From Acanthococcus lagerstroemiae (lineage: Eukaryota; Arthropoda; Insecta; Hemiptera; Eriococcidae), in NCBI GenBank assembly GCA_031841125.1, contig CM063112.1:28794603-28858602 (forward strand): a stretch of 64,000 nucleotides of DNA, in the 5' to 3' direction. Both the position numbers and the translations under genes were made by a program. Under the pieces are notes generated by a model, which was given only the letters and a program-made list of their open reading frames with translations, was not told where the DNA came from and searched no databases. How positions within the stretch are numbered: position 1 is the stretch's first letter; each line of letters opens with the position of its first letter. Below, in pieces: positions 22,733 to 33,858 of the stretch.

Positions 22733-24250
22733 CAGGGTTGGCAGGTAGAATGAATTTTACATTCGACAAACTATTCTACACGTAGAATAGCTAACGTAGA
22801 ATGGTGTAGCATGATGTAGAATATAGTGTGTAAATTGTAAAATCAATCACCAAAATGAGAGTTTTTGACTAAAATAATTCCATTCTCAAGTTAGCTCTAA
22901 AATAAAACGACACATTTAATTTTAATGCTTCAACAGTTTATTATAAAATTAAAATATGGTGAAACTATAAAACAATTTTATAAATCTTAACTCTAAAGCA
23001 AAAAATAAGAACAACAATTGTTTTGGAAAAGGAAACAAAACCAAAATAAAAAAAAAAGATTAAAAAAAAGTTAAGAAAGTTGAGAACTGAAATTTTAATT
23101 TTTGAAGATCACAAATTAAAATTCATCCGATCTAATAGAATCTGAGATTTTTAAAGTATAATAGATGTGAATAAGTTTTTTGGAATTCTCGAATGATAAA
23201 CGATTTCTTAAATTAGAATGTACATAAGACCAATTTGAAAATACTTTTTCCAATTGAGCAGTTGAAGCGGGTACTTGATTCAGTTTCAAGGCCAGCGTCG
23301 CCAATTCCAGATGGTGTAGTTTTGCATTATGCAAAAAAGTAGAAGTATCAGTCACAACCTTCTCAAATAACTTTGAAAAGATTCCTCGTTTATTCTGGAA
23401 CTCTTCTAAATCGGACAGCCCACTAGCATTCAGCTCGCTGATGAAAAACTCTTGCATCACTAACGTTTGTTCTAATCGTCAATTTTTCAGAAGCTTCGTC
23501 ACAAAATTTGGGATCTAAAGTATATGCAGATAGTACATACTCATTTAACGGACCTTTTCCCGTTTTTCTAGTTTGGCTTCAAATTTCTTATATTCGTCAC
23601 CTTCTGGAAGTTTCAAATCAATCCATTTATCACAAATTTCGGCTGGTGAAGCATTCCTACTTTGAGCAGCATTGATAAGCTCACAAATAGGATCTTGAAG
23701 TTCAATATCCTTCTTCACTTCTTCAAAAAATTCATTGTCAAAAATTAACTGTTTCACTGACTGCTTCATTTTTCTGTATCATTTGCTGCAGTTTGTCTCC
23801 TAATATGAATGTTACGCCGGAGACACTTTTTTGAATGCACACCGAGTCTCACATGGTTCAATAAATTGTACACCTCTCCGAGATTAACCAACTGCCTTTC
23901 AAAATCAGGACGTCAGAAGTCTTTCAAAATAGACCACACTTTCTTATTCAGGTCAGGATCATTTATATCTTTTGCAAAAAGATTACCTATGTGACTGTTT
24001 AAATTTTAAATGTTTAAAATTCAATATACTATAATGATTAAAATCTGTCTGATCAATTACAATTATGAATTATCAATCAAGACTTGGGAGTTAAGAAGAC
24101 AGTCAATTATCATTATTTTGTTTTTCATATATTTTACCTCAATTCGACATTTCATTATCTATTCTACATTTTACATGCATTCTACATTCTACATGCATTT
24201 TATTGTAGAATGTAGAATAACTTATTCTACACAGTAGAATGCCAACCCTG
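22733..24250 (-). mobile_element. hAT transposon, 1518 bp, perfect 8-bp TSD, internally deleted
   Basis: The left end is CAGGGTTGGCAGGTAGAATG; the right end is CATTCTACTGTGTAG-type sequence in inverse, closing with GCCAACCCTG at 24250. The inverted termini therefore share CAGGGTTGGC. The flanks are AAAAAGAC at 22725-22732 and AAAAAGAC at 24251-24258, a perfect 8-bp TSD. Subterminal TAGAATG/CATTCTA motifs cluster at both ends, as expected for transposase binding regions. The reverse strand encodes the C-terminal part of a hAT transposase. The element is about half the usual autonomous length, so it needs transposase in trans. Confidence 0.93.
23116..24003 (-). pseudogene. Broken hAT transposase, C-terminal part with dimerisation domain
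   Basis: Read on the reverse strand, the upstream part (24003-23770) gives a frame around HIGNLFAKDINDPDLNKK with an in-frame TGA, then QLVNLGEVYNLLNHVR. The next block, 23769-23545, contains DPICELINAAQSRNASPAE. The last block, 23460-23116, holds the hAT C-terminal dimerisation signature: LATLALKLNQVPASTAQ, then EKVFSNW and NLRNRLSFENSKKL. In the family the consensus is (P.SSA..ER.FS...RN.L....L). At least one stop and frame changes separate the blocks, so it cannot make a full transposase. The N-terminal BED finger and most of the catalytic region are absent. Confidence 0.85.
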
Positions 24251-24444
24251 AAAAAGACAGAAAATGCGCGAGAAGTCAGCAAGAAAAGTATACATGTGTT
24301 GAGAAATTACTATAAAAATACAGTACTATACTATGTCGGGTCATCAAGGACATAATACAAATGATAGCAGTAACTTGTAATGCCTCACCATTGTTCATGC
24401 CACTGATACTGAAACCATATTGGATTATTTGATTTGTATTTCAG

Positions 24445-24601
24445 ATGGAACATATTCAAAATATATCTACAAATAATCTCTTTACATGATACTGATACTG
24501 GTGCAAAGGCCAATTTGGATTTTCGGACTCACTTCCCTCATAACTTTTACGCTATTTCCGAAAGAGCCCTATTCGATAAACTTGCAAATATTTTGCGAAC
24601 T
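24445..24601 (+). CDS. Candidate internal exon, unknown protein
   Basis: The acceptor GATTTGTATTTCAG precedes one base and then 52 open codons (WNIFKIYLQIISLHD near the start, FRTHFPHNFYAISERALFDK later). The donor is GCGAACT|GTAAGAG. I know no family with this sequence. The exon size and both splice sites are plausible, but no partner exon was found. The hAT insertion at 22733-24250 would lie in the preceding intron. Chance occurrence is a real possibility. Confidence 0.28.
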
Positions 24602-24721
24602 GTAAGAGCTACGCATTTACTTTTACCAGCAATCGATTTCGCACTGTTTTTTACGTATGCTAGAACGTGAACAATGATTCACTTCAGGTTTCATCCCATA
24701 AAATCAAAACAGTGTTAGAAA

Positions 24722-24871
24722 GTTCTGTATTTAGGGTACGTACCAATTCACAGTTCTTCCTTCTGCAGTCCAGAGCGCTTTCGGCTGCTATGCCATCTTC
24801 TATAACAGCCGAAATGCTCTGGACTACAGAAGGAAAAAATTGTGAATTGGCACACCCTACATACAGAATTT
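24722..24871. repeat. 150-bp near-perfect hairpin
   Basis: The arms 24722-24790 and 24803-24871 are inverted copies. Matching blocks include CCAATTCACAG and CTGTGAATTGG-type ends, CTTCCTTCTGCAGTCCAGAG against CTCTGGACTACAGAAGG, and TTTCGGCTG against CAGCCGAAA. The loop is about 12 bases. It could be a small MITE or a hairpin-RNA locus; the outermost AGGGT...ACCCT is like other MITE ends here. Confidence 0.8.
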
Positions 24872-26400
24872 ACCAAGTTCATTTACACTCCAACATGGAC
24901 ACTAAACTTTTAGAAAGGTCTCCCACGACGTCAATTTTTTCGTTTGTTCTGATAACGCGCTCTGGAGTATTCTCCAAGCATCTAGACTAGGCATACACGC
25001 ATGACAACGCCCTCTACATGCCCCCCCCCCTGTATTCTAACTTCTGCGTACCTCGTCTTGTCAGTGTGCCGCGATCTTGCGAGAAAAACACGACTTCCTC
25101 AAACAGACAGATTATGATGACTTTCGAGGTGAGGCAAGAGTACTATACTTTTTTCATTCAAGAAAAAGCATTTATTGAAAATTAAATTGAAAATGACAAA
25201 ACATTCGGATAAATCTTAAAGTGTTACAACATATTGTCAGTTTTCAGCGCGGAAATCGCAGATGAATTATTGACGGTTGAATTATCTTCGTGCTACCACC
25301 GATTACAAGATATGCATTGAATCCAATATTGTAACTGAAAATAGAAATAAAAAAACGTAATTAAGAAACTGTTTCACCACTGCATTCGAAATGAAATACG
25401 TTAATTTTCAGAAATATTCGACTACCTTAAACACGTTTACTTATGTCTGTAGATACTTACTTTTCTAGCGATACCTACTTCTAATGAAACAATTTTTAGT
25501 CCTTAAATGCTCTGCTTGTTAAATTACCAACTGTGGCGTTACTTTCCGATCAGTTTCCCGTATGTAGCATCTGAAATACGAAAAATTGAAAACTGTAATT
25601 TTTGATAATTGAAAAGATGCGTACTTGTGCCTCACTCACTTTTTTCATACCCGCCTTCCTAGCAACACATGCGAATGCTTTCGGAAATTGTTTTATATGA
25701 AAGATGTTACTCACCGAACCATCTTCAAGAATATTCTATCACACGTTGAAAGTTTCTACTTTCCTTTTCTGTAGCGCTACAAAATACAAGCGGAAAATTA
25801 CAATTTTTTAGCGGAAAATAAACGGATTTCTTGATCAGTGTTGCCAGGCTGAGAACGAGGAAATAGTACTCTGACCCCACTGCATCACCTTAACCCACCT
25901 ATTCTAATATTCAACTTGAAACACCTTCCAAAATTATATGAACGATCCACTGCATAGATACGAGTAAGTATATGATCCAACAAACTTTCCAATCAAATTC
26001 TTTACGTAAATTACCAAAAATAGTGAGGAAAATAAATTTTTCATACTCATTTTATGTTTTAAAAATTTGAACATTACCAATAACCTCAAAGTTAATCAAG
26101 TTTGCAAGAAGACTATTGAGCCATTTTCAAGACAAATGTAAACCATTTCCTCTTAATTTTTTATGAAAGTTCTACAATATTTCATCTTCTTTTCGTGGTA
26201 TTTCTTATTTATTTTCCAATTTTTTTCTTCTTTCGTTCAATTTTCTGTGTAAGTTAAGAGTATAAAAGTCCGCTTTTCCAATGCCTACATCATTCCGTAA
26301 TTTTTAAATCATTTTGTTATATTCATTAAAAAATAATAATAATAAATGAATAAATAACCTGAACGGGTATAAATGTGGGACAATCAGGAAGGACTTAGTG
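24872..26400. other. Unassigned DNA
   Basis: No supported gene. AGAGTACTATAC near 25138 and AATAGTACTCTGACCCC near 25861 form a weak inverted pair that might mark an old element, but I could not confirm ends or a TSD. Confidence 0.35.
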
Positions 26401-28060
26401 TTCATTGAATGTTTGAGAATTTAATGTTCTTTTTCATTGTAGTTTTGGTTTGTTACTTTGGTGCATAGTGGCTGGGTTATTGAAGTGTTTTTTTTTTTTT
26501 TTTTTGTTTTTTTTTTTACTTTCCATCAAATTTCATTAGCCATCCCATCGACATTTTTTCTAAAACGTGTAAAAAGGACCCAATTTAGAAAATCGAAAGA
26601 AGTTTCGGAGTACGCAGTCTTGGGTCGACGAGGTAGGTCGGAAATTCAGTCAGGTTTTTGATTCGAATCAGATTTGGGCCCCGAATTTCTACTCCCCCTT
26701 CCTTCGGGCTAGTTCGAGTTTCTTTAAAAACTTGAACGAAGTATCGGAATAAAGGGTTTACATGTCGATAATTTTGAAAATTGAATCAAGAAACCTGACT
26801 TTCTAAAAGCAAAATTGATTCGACTTAGAAAACTGAACCAAATGTTGGAATATGGGTTTTGGAGGTCGCTGAGTTCTAAATTTCAGTCAGATTCTTAATC
26901 CAGTCATAATTTAGGCTCGGAATGTGACTCTTTCTTCATCTAAAAAGCCAATTTGCAGGATGTTATACGAAAACAGTGTATCAAAAATAAGCAGAAGTAG
27001 GGTTCTCTCAACGAGAAAAAAAAATCATCTTTTCTAGTTAACTAAATTTGGAAACCAGAAGAAAGTATCAAAATAGCGATCTTCTATGTCGTTAAATTCA
27101 AAAATTTCAATTTTATAATTTGATCATTTTGTTTAAGTTATAAAGTTTTGCTGTTATCGAATGATAAAATTCTATTTAGGAGGTTTGAATGGAATGGGAA
27201 ACGAAATCTAACAAGTTTCCGAAATCTCAAAAAGAATTTAATGGTAATGATTTCTTCAATTTTTCAAACTGAGTCAGTTTGGCTCATGAACTGTATTGAT
27301 TTGGATTTTAGAGGTCTAACGGATTCCGATGAAATACATCTTTAAAGTTGAGGAATAGAGCTCGAATTTCTTCCTTCAAGGAGAAAAAAAGAAAATTATC
27401 TTAAAGAAAAAAGAACCCCTTTTCTCTCAGAAACCCCTTTTCTGAATGAAAAAAACAGTTCACTTTTTTTTGAGAAAGGGAAATTGGATTTCCATTTTTC
27501 GAAGAATGAGTGTAACTCATTGAAAAGAAGCAGAAAAAAATATAAATAGTTTTTCCTTTCCTCTAAGAATGAACGCCTTCCGTTTATTTGAGAAAAGAAG
27601 AGGAAATCATTGCCTCCGTCTTCCAAATGAGAAAAACTTGGTCCTTTCATTGTAGGAAAGTTAGGAAAATTGTTTCATATATCTTGAAGAACAAGAAACA
27701 TGTTCTTTCTTCGAAAAAAGAAAAAGAAAAACGTCTGGTTTCTTCACTTGGTGAAAAAAGCTTGGCGCCTCTCTTTGAGAAAAGGAAAGAAAACTGACCC
27801 TTCCTTTTCGTGAATGATATAAATTTCACTCCTTTCTTTGAAGACCGAGAAATTTGTTTTATTTTTTTCTCCTTGAGGAAGGAAAATATATTCCTGTCCA
27901 CTTCGTGTATGTAAAATACGTCACCTCCTTCCTCCAAGAAGAGAACGCATTCCTTTTTGATGGAAAATAAGGAGAGTAATCTCTCCCTTCTTTCAACAAG
28001 AATTTATGAAATTCATTTTTTTTTTCTCTTAACATTTTGCCCAAAATATACAATAATTTT
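26400..28060. repeat. Low-complexity tract alternating purine and pyrimidine runs
   Basis: Runs of GAGAAA and GGAAAAG alternate with TTTCTTC and CCCCTTTTCT about every 30-50 bp, most clearly at 27370-28030. Many short self-complementary pairs result. A 33-bp T-rich run lies at 26486-26518. The several overlapping open frames on both strands arise from this composition and are not called as genes. Confidence 0.6.
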
Positions 28061-28539
28061 TTTTTTAAATATCTAATGAAAAGTATTTATAGTCAGGTTT
28101 TCTCTTTGAATAAAGAAAAACTGCGCTTATTTAATTTCTCAGCGTCATAGAAGACTCTTTTTAGATATTTCATACTGTTTTTCAAATTGAATCAATTGGA
28201 AAAGGACGATTTCTGTATCTTTTCTTGTGGAAATGATCCAAGTTTTTCTCATTTTGGAACAGGGAAAAGTCGTCTTCGAGGTCCAAATCAAGACAGGATG
28301 TTCGAACTCAACGGCCTCAAAAATATTTTTATTTCAATAGTTCTAGTTCGATTTTCGAATTTTATCAATTTTGTTCACTTGAAGGAGTCAAATTTCGATT
28401 TCGGGACTCAAATAGAGGTTGATAGAATTTATTTGTTTTTGCCCGACAAAAAGTAACGGCTCTTCGCGTTACACACCACTTAGACAGTATACACATTGTA
28501 CCTTTGCACCAATTCATAGTAGAAATAACAGTATTGGTA

Positions 28540-29262
28540 AACCGGGTCTTTAACCCCGCTTGTCCATCCATCACTGGGCATAGGCATTCATCCCACACCT
28601 CCAGCTGAGTCTGTTTACCGCAGATCTGGTCCAAAGGACCCCAGAGTTTTTAATCATGAGATCCCTCCACCTAACAGGGGGTCCATCCCTCCTTCTTTTG
28701 AGATCCCAGGGAGTCCATTCAATCAATTTCTTTTGTCCATTTATCATCTTCGAGCTGAAGTCTGGTCAAGAACGTACCGAAGAGTTTTTTCTCGGGTCCC
28801 AACTGACTCTACACAAAATTCCCAAATATTTAATTTTTTTTGTATTAGCTGAAAAAACCCGACTTGTACTTTTTCAACTCTTGATCCATCTACTAAAATT
28901 TCCCAATTCCGGTGGAGGCTTCCGTGCCCCCATTATTTTCATCCCTGACTGAAATGGTAAATTTTCTCAACTGCTGTGTGAAAAATTCCTACAGGAGGGC
29001 TAAGTTGCCCCCTTCATCCCTATCGGTACATCCCTGAGTCTGATTACGGAAGGCCAATGTTCTTCGCCCCTGTTCTCTTCTTGATAAGCTAATTCTGTCA
29101 CTTTGCCCAACGTTCAGGACGCTCCTTAACATTCTATTAAGTGTGGTCTCCAGTCTCTTTGTCTGTCGACTGTCCAGCGCTCAGGTCTGTGCTCCATATA
29201 CCAACGTAGGTGCCACACAAGGTCCCAAGATTTTTATTTTCATAAATATCCCTCCCTATTTT
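28540..29262 (-). pseudogene. RTE-clade LINE relic, RT tail and C terminus
   Basis: On the reverse strand the segment 29262-29037 reads CVAPTLVYGAQT*ALDSRQ and then LETTLNRMLRSVL, the post-catalytic region of RTE reverse transcriptases. A 270-bp MITE interrupts it. The frame resumes below 28767 with EWTPWDLKRRRDGPPVRWRD, the conserved RTE C-terminal motif (compare KRKRGRPPTRWRDEI at 52900 in this window), then AYAQ*WMDKRG. Several stops and the insertion make it inactive. Confidence 0.8.
28767..29036. mobile_element. MITE inserted in the LINE relic, 8-bp TSD
   Basis: The left end is CAAGAACGTACCGAAGAG and the right end is CCTATCGGTACATCCCTG. The flanking octamers are AGTCTGGT (28759-28766) and AGTCTGAT (29037-29044), 7 of 8 matching. 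The same family occurs at 41854-42091 in opposite orientation. It has hAT-like TSD length and no coding capacity. Confidence 0.85.
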
Positions 29263-31017
29263 ACTTTTTGAAATACGAGTATGTTTGGTCTGATTGAATA
29301 ATCTGATTCTATTTTCAAGAGGAACAACACGAAAACCCTGTATTCCAATGTGTTGTTCTTTTTGAGTCAGTTAAATTGTTCCATTCGTAGAAGAGAGGTG
29401 CCAAATTTGAGGCTCAAATCGGGGTCAGATCAAAAATTTGATTGAGTCTCTGAACTTGGAGCCCGTATTCCGACATATTTTTTGATTTACCAAGGTGGAT
29501 CAATTTTGCCTACTTGTGAAATTTGAATTCCGGACCTGAATCGTAGTCAAATCAAAAATCTGATGCAGTATTCATCGAAACCAACAACCTCCCACCCCCG
29601 CCAAAAAAAAGAAACCGGTTTCGTTACTTTGTTTAATTTATTATGTCAAGTCAATGTTGCCCATTTCAAGTACGAAATTTGGAATTTTGGCTCAAGTTGG
29701 AGGCGTATCAAAAATCGGATACGATATTCGAAATCAGCAACCCAAGAAGCTATACTATTTCAAAAATTTGTTCGATATTTTTTCCGTTTAAGATTCAAAA
29801 GTTGATGATCCGTTCGAGCCTCCCTTTCGCAGGAGAGTGAGTGTTTTCACTCACAAAGGAACTAGACCCTCCCCATTCGATGGTTCTCGTTCGCTCAGTC
29901 TCTTCCATTTTTTTCCCTTTCAAAATGTTTATTTTCAAATTTATTACTTTTTTCTTTTAAATAAAAATTTTTTCGTAAGTACATTTTGTTTACATTGACT
30001 TCGTGTTCAAAAAAAAAAAAGTGGAGAGATCATTTTTTTGTACACGGTATACATCGCATGTATATCATCTCCGTCTTCTTCTACGTATCGTCGGGCTCCA
30101 GGAGAGGGGGAATTATGGAAAGGGAGCAAATTCTAGTAATTAACAAAAATTGGAGAGGACCTTGTTTTTACGTTTCAAGTGACATTCTTTACATGTAAGT
30201 CTGCATTTTTGCTGTCTACATCCCGCCTCCTCCCGAAGAATAAAAAATGCTAGCTGTGGCCCTGGAACTAGATTCTAAATCAGTCCAAATGATTTCTTTT
30301 TAAGTTCTCAAATTATCCAACCGATTACTCCACAATAGGAAGGTGTTTTTGACAGCCATTTCTGAGCAATATTTCCGGGTATTTAAGATTGCCAACCCCA
30401 AAACAGCAAGAAAGAATACGATAGAGTTATCAGTTGACCAAACTGAAAACTTTTTTTTTCTTTAATAATCACGGCCAATTTGGACTTAACTCTTTAGTGG
30501 GTATTCCTGACGATAATTCATACGGAAAGCCTTAGAAAGTTGACCTAATAAACACAGTACTTTGAGTCCCCTTTTTCTGGGGACATTTCTATTAACTAAT
30601 ATTCTTAAAATTCATTTACACGGCCGACTTATTCCCTCATCGTTGAGTTTGGTTTACATAGTTCCGCCCATTACCTGATCATTAATTCAGTAATGAAAGC
30701 CGATTTCGCTGTCACATTTGAAACTTACTCTGACATCTTATCGCGCGGTAGATCGTATTTCCGTATTGTCTGTCTTTGTCGCATGATTCCAGAAAAGTCC
30801 ACATTGAAGGGTTTCGCGGTTTGTGTCGCTTTCGAAACCATAGAAGCGGATTAGAAGCTCGTTCAACGATACTCAAGTACTTAATTTTCTTATACGTACA
30901 AAGTCACCCGTAATTCGAGTATTTTATATTTTCAAGCAAATTGCCGTTAATTAGCGTGTTCAAGTAAATTTCTGAGTATGCCGAGCCGGTAGGAAGCGAT
31001 AGTATTTGGCCAGAGAT
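29263..31017. other. Unassigned DNA with diverged repeats
   Basis: Around 29390-29800 there are blocks with GGTCAGATCAAAAATTTGAT and AGTCAAATCAAAAATCTGAT, a diverged tandem repeat of roughly 140-150 bp that may continue the array at 26640-27000. No gene is supported. Confidence 0.45.
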
Positions 31018-31090
31018 CCCCTCGGCACTGATGCGATGCCCGAAAGGGTAGTTTCCGGTGCTGGGGATGCGGTGTCATAGGGGCCACCAC
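31018..31090 (-). repeat. Short conserved dispersed repeat, copy 1
   Basis: The reverse strand contains ACCGGAAACTACCC followed by TTTCGGGCATCGCATCAGTG and CCGAGGGGA. It matches 38251-38321 (forward strand) at about 56 of 60 core positions, while the flanks diverge. Both copies can be read as DTAxPxPETTxSGIASVPRG. The identity of the parent element is unknown. Confidence 0.75.
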
Positions 31091-31911
31091 AGCACTTGGC
31101 CAGAGAAACAAACAACATTATGCATAAATTTGGTGAATACTCACACATTTTAATTCAATTTTTTTTTTCCGAAGTTAATCAATAGGTAGTACATTAAAAA
31201 GGTGATAGAAATTCACCGAACTTTGTATGGAAGTGGGTTTTACAACTCTATACCCATAACGTTTGATTAAAATTATTGAAGTGCACAACATACAATTTTT
31301 GTCGCTCCTTCATTTTCCAAGACAGGCTACATGGGGTGATGATGACTTATCTTTGACAAAAAATCACATTTCTAGATCAGTGAACTTTCATTATTTTTTT
31401 TACTAATTTTGCAAAATTTTATGAAATTTTCCAAATTTTGGAACTGCGAATTCTCTTTCTGACAACTACTTTCCGACTCGTTTTAGACGATAGTACTAGA
31501 TAGTACACTGAAAATGAAACAAAATATTACTACGACCAGTTGCAAATCTCGAAAATTGGAGGAGCTACAAAAGTTTAAAGTTGTGCACTCCAAAAATCGT
31601 ACTCAAATTTTATGACTAGAATTCTAAGACTGATGTAGTCCCTCCAAACATGAAAGGTAGACAATTCACTTCGGGAAATTTGCGATACCATTTCGATGTT
31701 CTATCCAGCATTCATTATATTTGTGAAAAAAATCAAAATTAAAATTAGTAATTAGACTTGTCATACAAATTCGCTATTTTTCAAACTTTAAATACTGTAG
31801 CCACTTCAATTTTGAGAATAGGCTATTGTTTGTTCCTCTTGCCAAATACCGTTATCTCAGACCAGCTTGGAATAGTCATCTAGAACACCATGTGTAGCAA
31901 TACTGGAAAAT

Positions 31912-32440
31912 CAGGGGCGGAATGGTCCGCCTGGCAATCGGACAAAGTCGCGGTGGCCTGTAGCAAATACGATGAGACATCTATTCAAGCCCCTTCAATG
32001 CTTGTTTATGCCTCTGCAAGACGTCTTTAAGGCTCTTGCTGTACTTCAGATTTTTTTAAACTCTTCAAGACATGTTTAAGACCCTTTACAAATCTTATGG
32101 ACTCGGACAACACTATCCCAAGCCTCGAGACCTTCTCTCTCTCTGTCTTGGCGCATGCTTTCTTCATCCTTCTCTCTATTTCATTCTGAGTTAGTCGAAG
32201 TAATTTTTTGACCAAGGTATGTTCCTTCGTTAATTATTTCAAATTTTTGGTGGTTCACTGATGCCGTTATGTTGTCTTCGTTAACGTTCTTCGTTAGTAT
32301 TTTTGTTTTTTGTAAGTTCGTGTTTTTTCAACTTTCTTCCATGGACAGGGAGTGGAAGGGGTATTGGCCGGTTTTGTTACACGGTGGTGGCCTGCAAAAC
32401 CAATTTTCCCGATAGCCTATCTGGTCCCATTTCGTGCCTG
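31912..32440. mobile_element. Probable MITE-like element with a LINE fragment inside
   Basis: The left end is CAGGGGCGGAATGGTCC and the right end reads GGTCCCATTTCGTGCCTG, imperfectly inverted. ACTGGAA occurs next to both ends (31902 and 32441), suggesting a duplicated target, but the spacing from the left end is off by two bases. The inner part carries an RTE fragment on the reverse strand. Confidence 0.45.
32030..32350 (-). pseudogene. RTE-type LINE reverse-transcriptase fragment
   Basis: The reverse strand reads KILTKNVNEDNITASVNHQK and then FEIINEGTYLGQKIT, which is the region after the catalytic FADD box in RTE-type reverse transcriptases (KTK..., then YLGQ.IT). A stop follows, and the frame shifts into VKKLLRLTQNEIERRMKKA, matching the usual EI.RRI.KA continuation. 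It is a short, dead fragment. Confidence 0.75.
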
Positions 32441-33001
32441 ACTGGAATTCGGTTGCAATGAAAAATGAATAATTCCGACTTATTTACAGCGCGTGACAGT
32501 TCCTATCCTCCCAGCAGAAGCAATATTAGTATCCATCATTCCTCAAGGTAGCTTTTTAAACAAACTAGCTATCTTTCTGACCTCTATGCGATGTTAGTAT
32601 TAGCCATCTACAGGTACTTTTCTTAAACAACGTAGAACGAAGTATCCGAATCATACCGCACAAAACGAAGCCTCATTGTCCGTGCCCATCGATTGATTTC
32701 GCTTTTATTCAAATATTGTTTATTTGGATGTAATAAGTTTTCACTCGAAGGCGAGAACACGCGGATTAAAATATACCAGCAGAGAACAATCACAATGGCA
32801 TTATTGCCGGGCGTATATAGATCAGAAGATAACCTATATGAAGGCTTGTACATATACATATAAACTGGACACGGGTATTTACACGGTGTCCGTGAAAAAT
32901 CGAATACATATTATAGCTAAACTGTGAACTCACATGGCTATCGTGAGTGTAATCCTGAATTCTATTCAGAACCACGTAAGTTAAATGAGATGATTTTTCA
33001 G

Positions 33002-33165
33002 GTTGTGGAATTACTACTCAAAAAATGCTGAAACTGATCGACTGATTTTTGCTCAGTTTGTAGAAATTTTCAGTCAACAAGCAACACAATTCTGTACTTT
33101 TCCAGTTTTGTTAACTAATCCGCGTCGAATTGCCAGCTATGTTACAAAAAATGATTTCCCGAAAG
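33002..33165 (+). CDS. Candidate internal exon, unknown protein
   Basis: The acceptor is GATGATTTTTCAG at 33001. One base then leads into 54 open codons (LWNYYSKNAETDRLIFAQ at the start, FPVLLTNPRRIASYVTK later), and the donor GAAAG|GTAAGC is a strong match to consensus. The incoming intron would be phase 2 and the outgoing one phase 1. I do not recognise the protein and found no neighbouring exon in a compatible phase. It may be chance. Confidence 0.3.
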
Positions 33166-33343
33166 GTAAGCTGCCCCTACTCTCCTCCATACAGCTAGTT
33201 GAACGATCGATAAGTTTCCGCTTTCCGGTAGAACTTGGCCAACACTTTCCCCAATAAATGCTTGAGCAAAAGTTACAAAGTTACGCATGAGAACAACTCA
33301 TTTTGAAATCAAGTAACTCCCTGGTGATGTTAATAATACATAT

Positions 33344-33858
33344 ACCCGATACGCAATCAGCTACCCTCTAGTTACCCGTGGAAAAGTTACAACTCTCGGT
33401 TACCCTCAGATTACCCAGAAACCCATCAGTTACCCAGGTAACTGGCGGGATTTTGCGCATCCCGATACCAGCGGCGGATTTACACATTTTGCGCTCTACG
33501 CCAGATGCAATTTGCCGCCTATTTCAGGCTTACCAAATAGGGGGGGGGGATTTTTCGAATTATTATATGCATTTGGCATTTTTATTAATTATTTTCATTT
33601 CTTTTCCGTACTCAATAAAGATTGGTTTTTAAAAAAAACACGAAAATTTGCCGCCCTAAAAACCTGCCGCCCTACGCCAGGGCGTAGTTGGCGTATAGGG
33701 AAATCCGCCGCTGCCCGATACGCAATCAGTTACCCTCTAGTACCCGCGGAAAAGCTACCCATTTGCTACCCTCGATTACCCTCACATTGCCAAGGACCCG
33801 TCAGTTCCCCTTGGTTCCCTTTTAGTTACCCGGGTACCTGGCGGGATTTTGCGCATCG
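33344..33858. repeat. Tandem duplication rich in TTACCC, split by a MITE
   Basis: Two copies of a unit beginning CCCGATACGCAATCAG and ending CTGGCGGGATTTTGCGCAT lie at about 33345-33460 and 33714-33858. Both contain repeated GTTACCC motifs. The MITE at 33469-33713 separates them; without it the copies would be directly adjacent. Confidence 0.85.
33469..33713. mobile_element. hAT-type MITE, 245 bp, perfect 8-bp TSD
   Basis: The left end CAGCGGCGGATTT and right end AAATCCGCCGCTG are perfect 13-bp inverted repeats. The flanks are CCCGATAC at 33461-33468 and CCCGATAC at 33714-33721, an exact 8-bp TSD. Subterminal ACGCCAG/CTGGCGT-type blocks are also inverted. There is no coding capacity: the open frame crossing it (33512-33877) is incidental. 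Confidence 0.95.

Noticed and set aside
28365..28634. 89-codon cysteine-rich reverse-strand frame
   Set aside because: It partly overlaps the tail of the RTE relic in another frame; no independent support.
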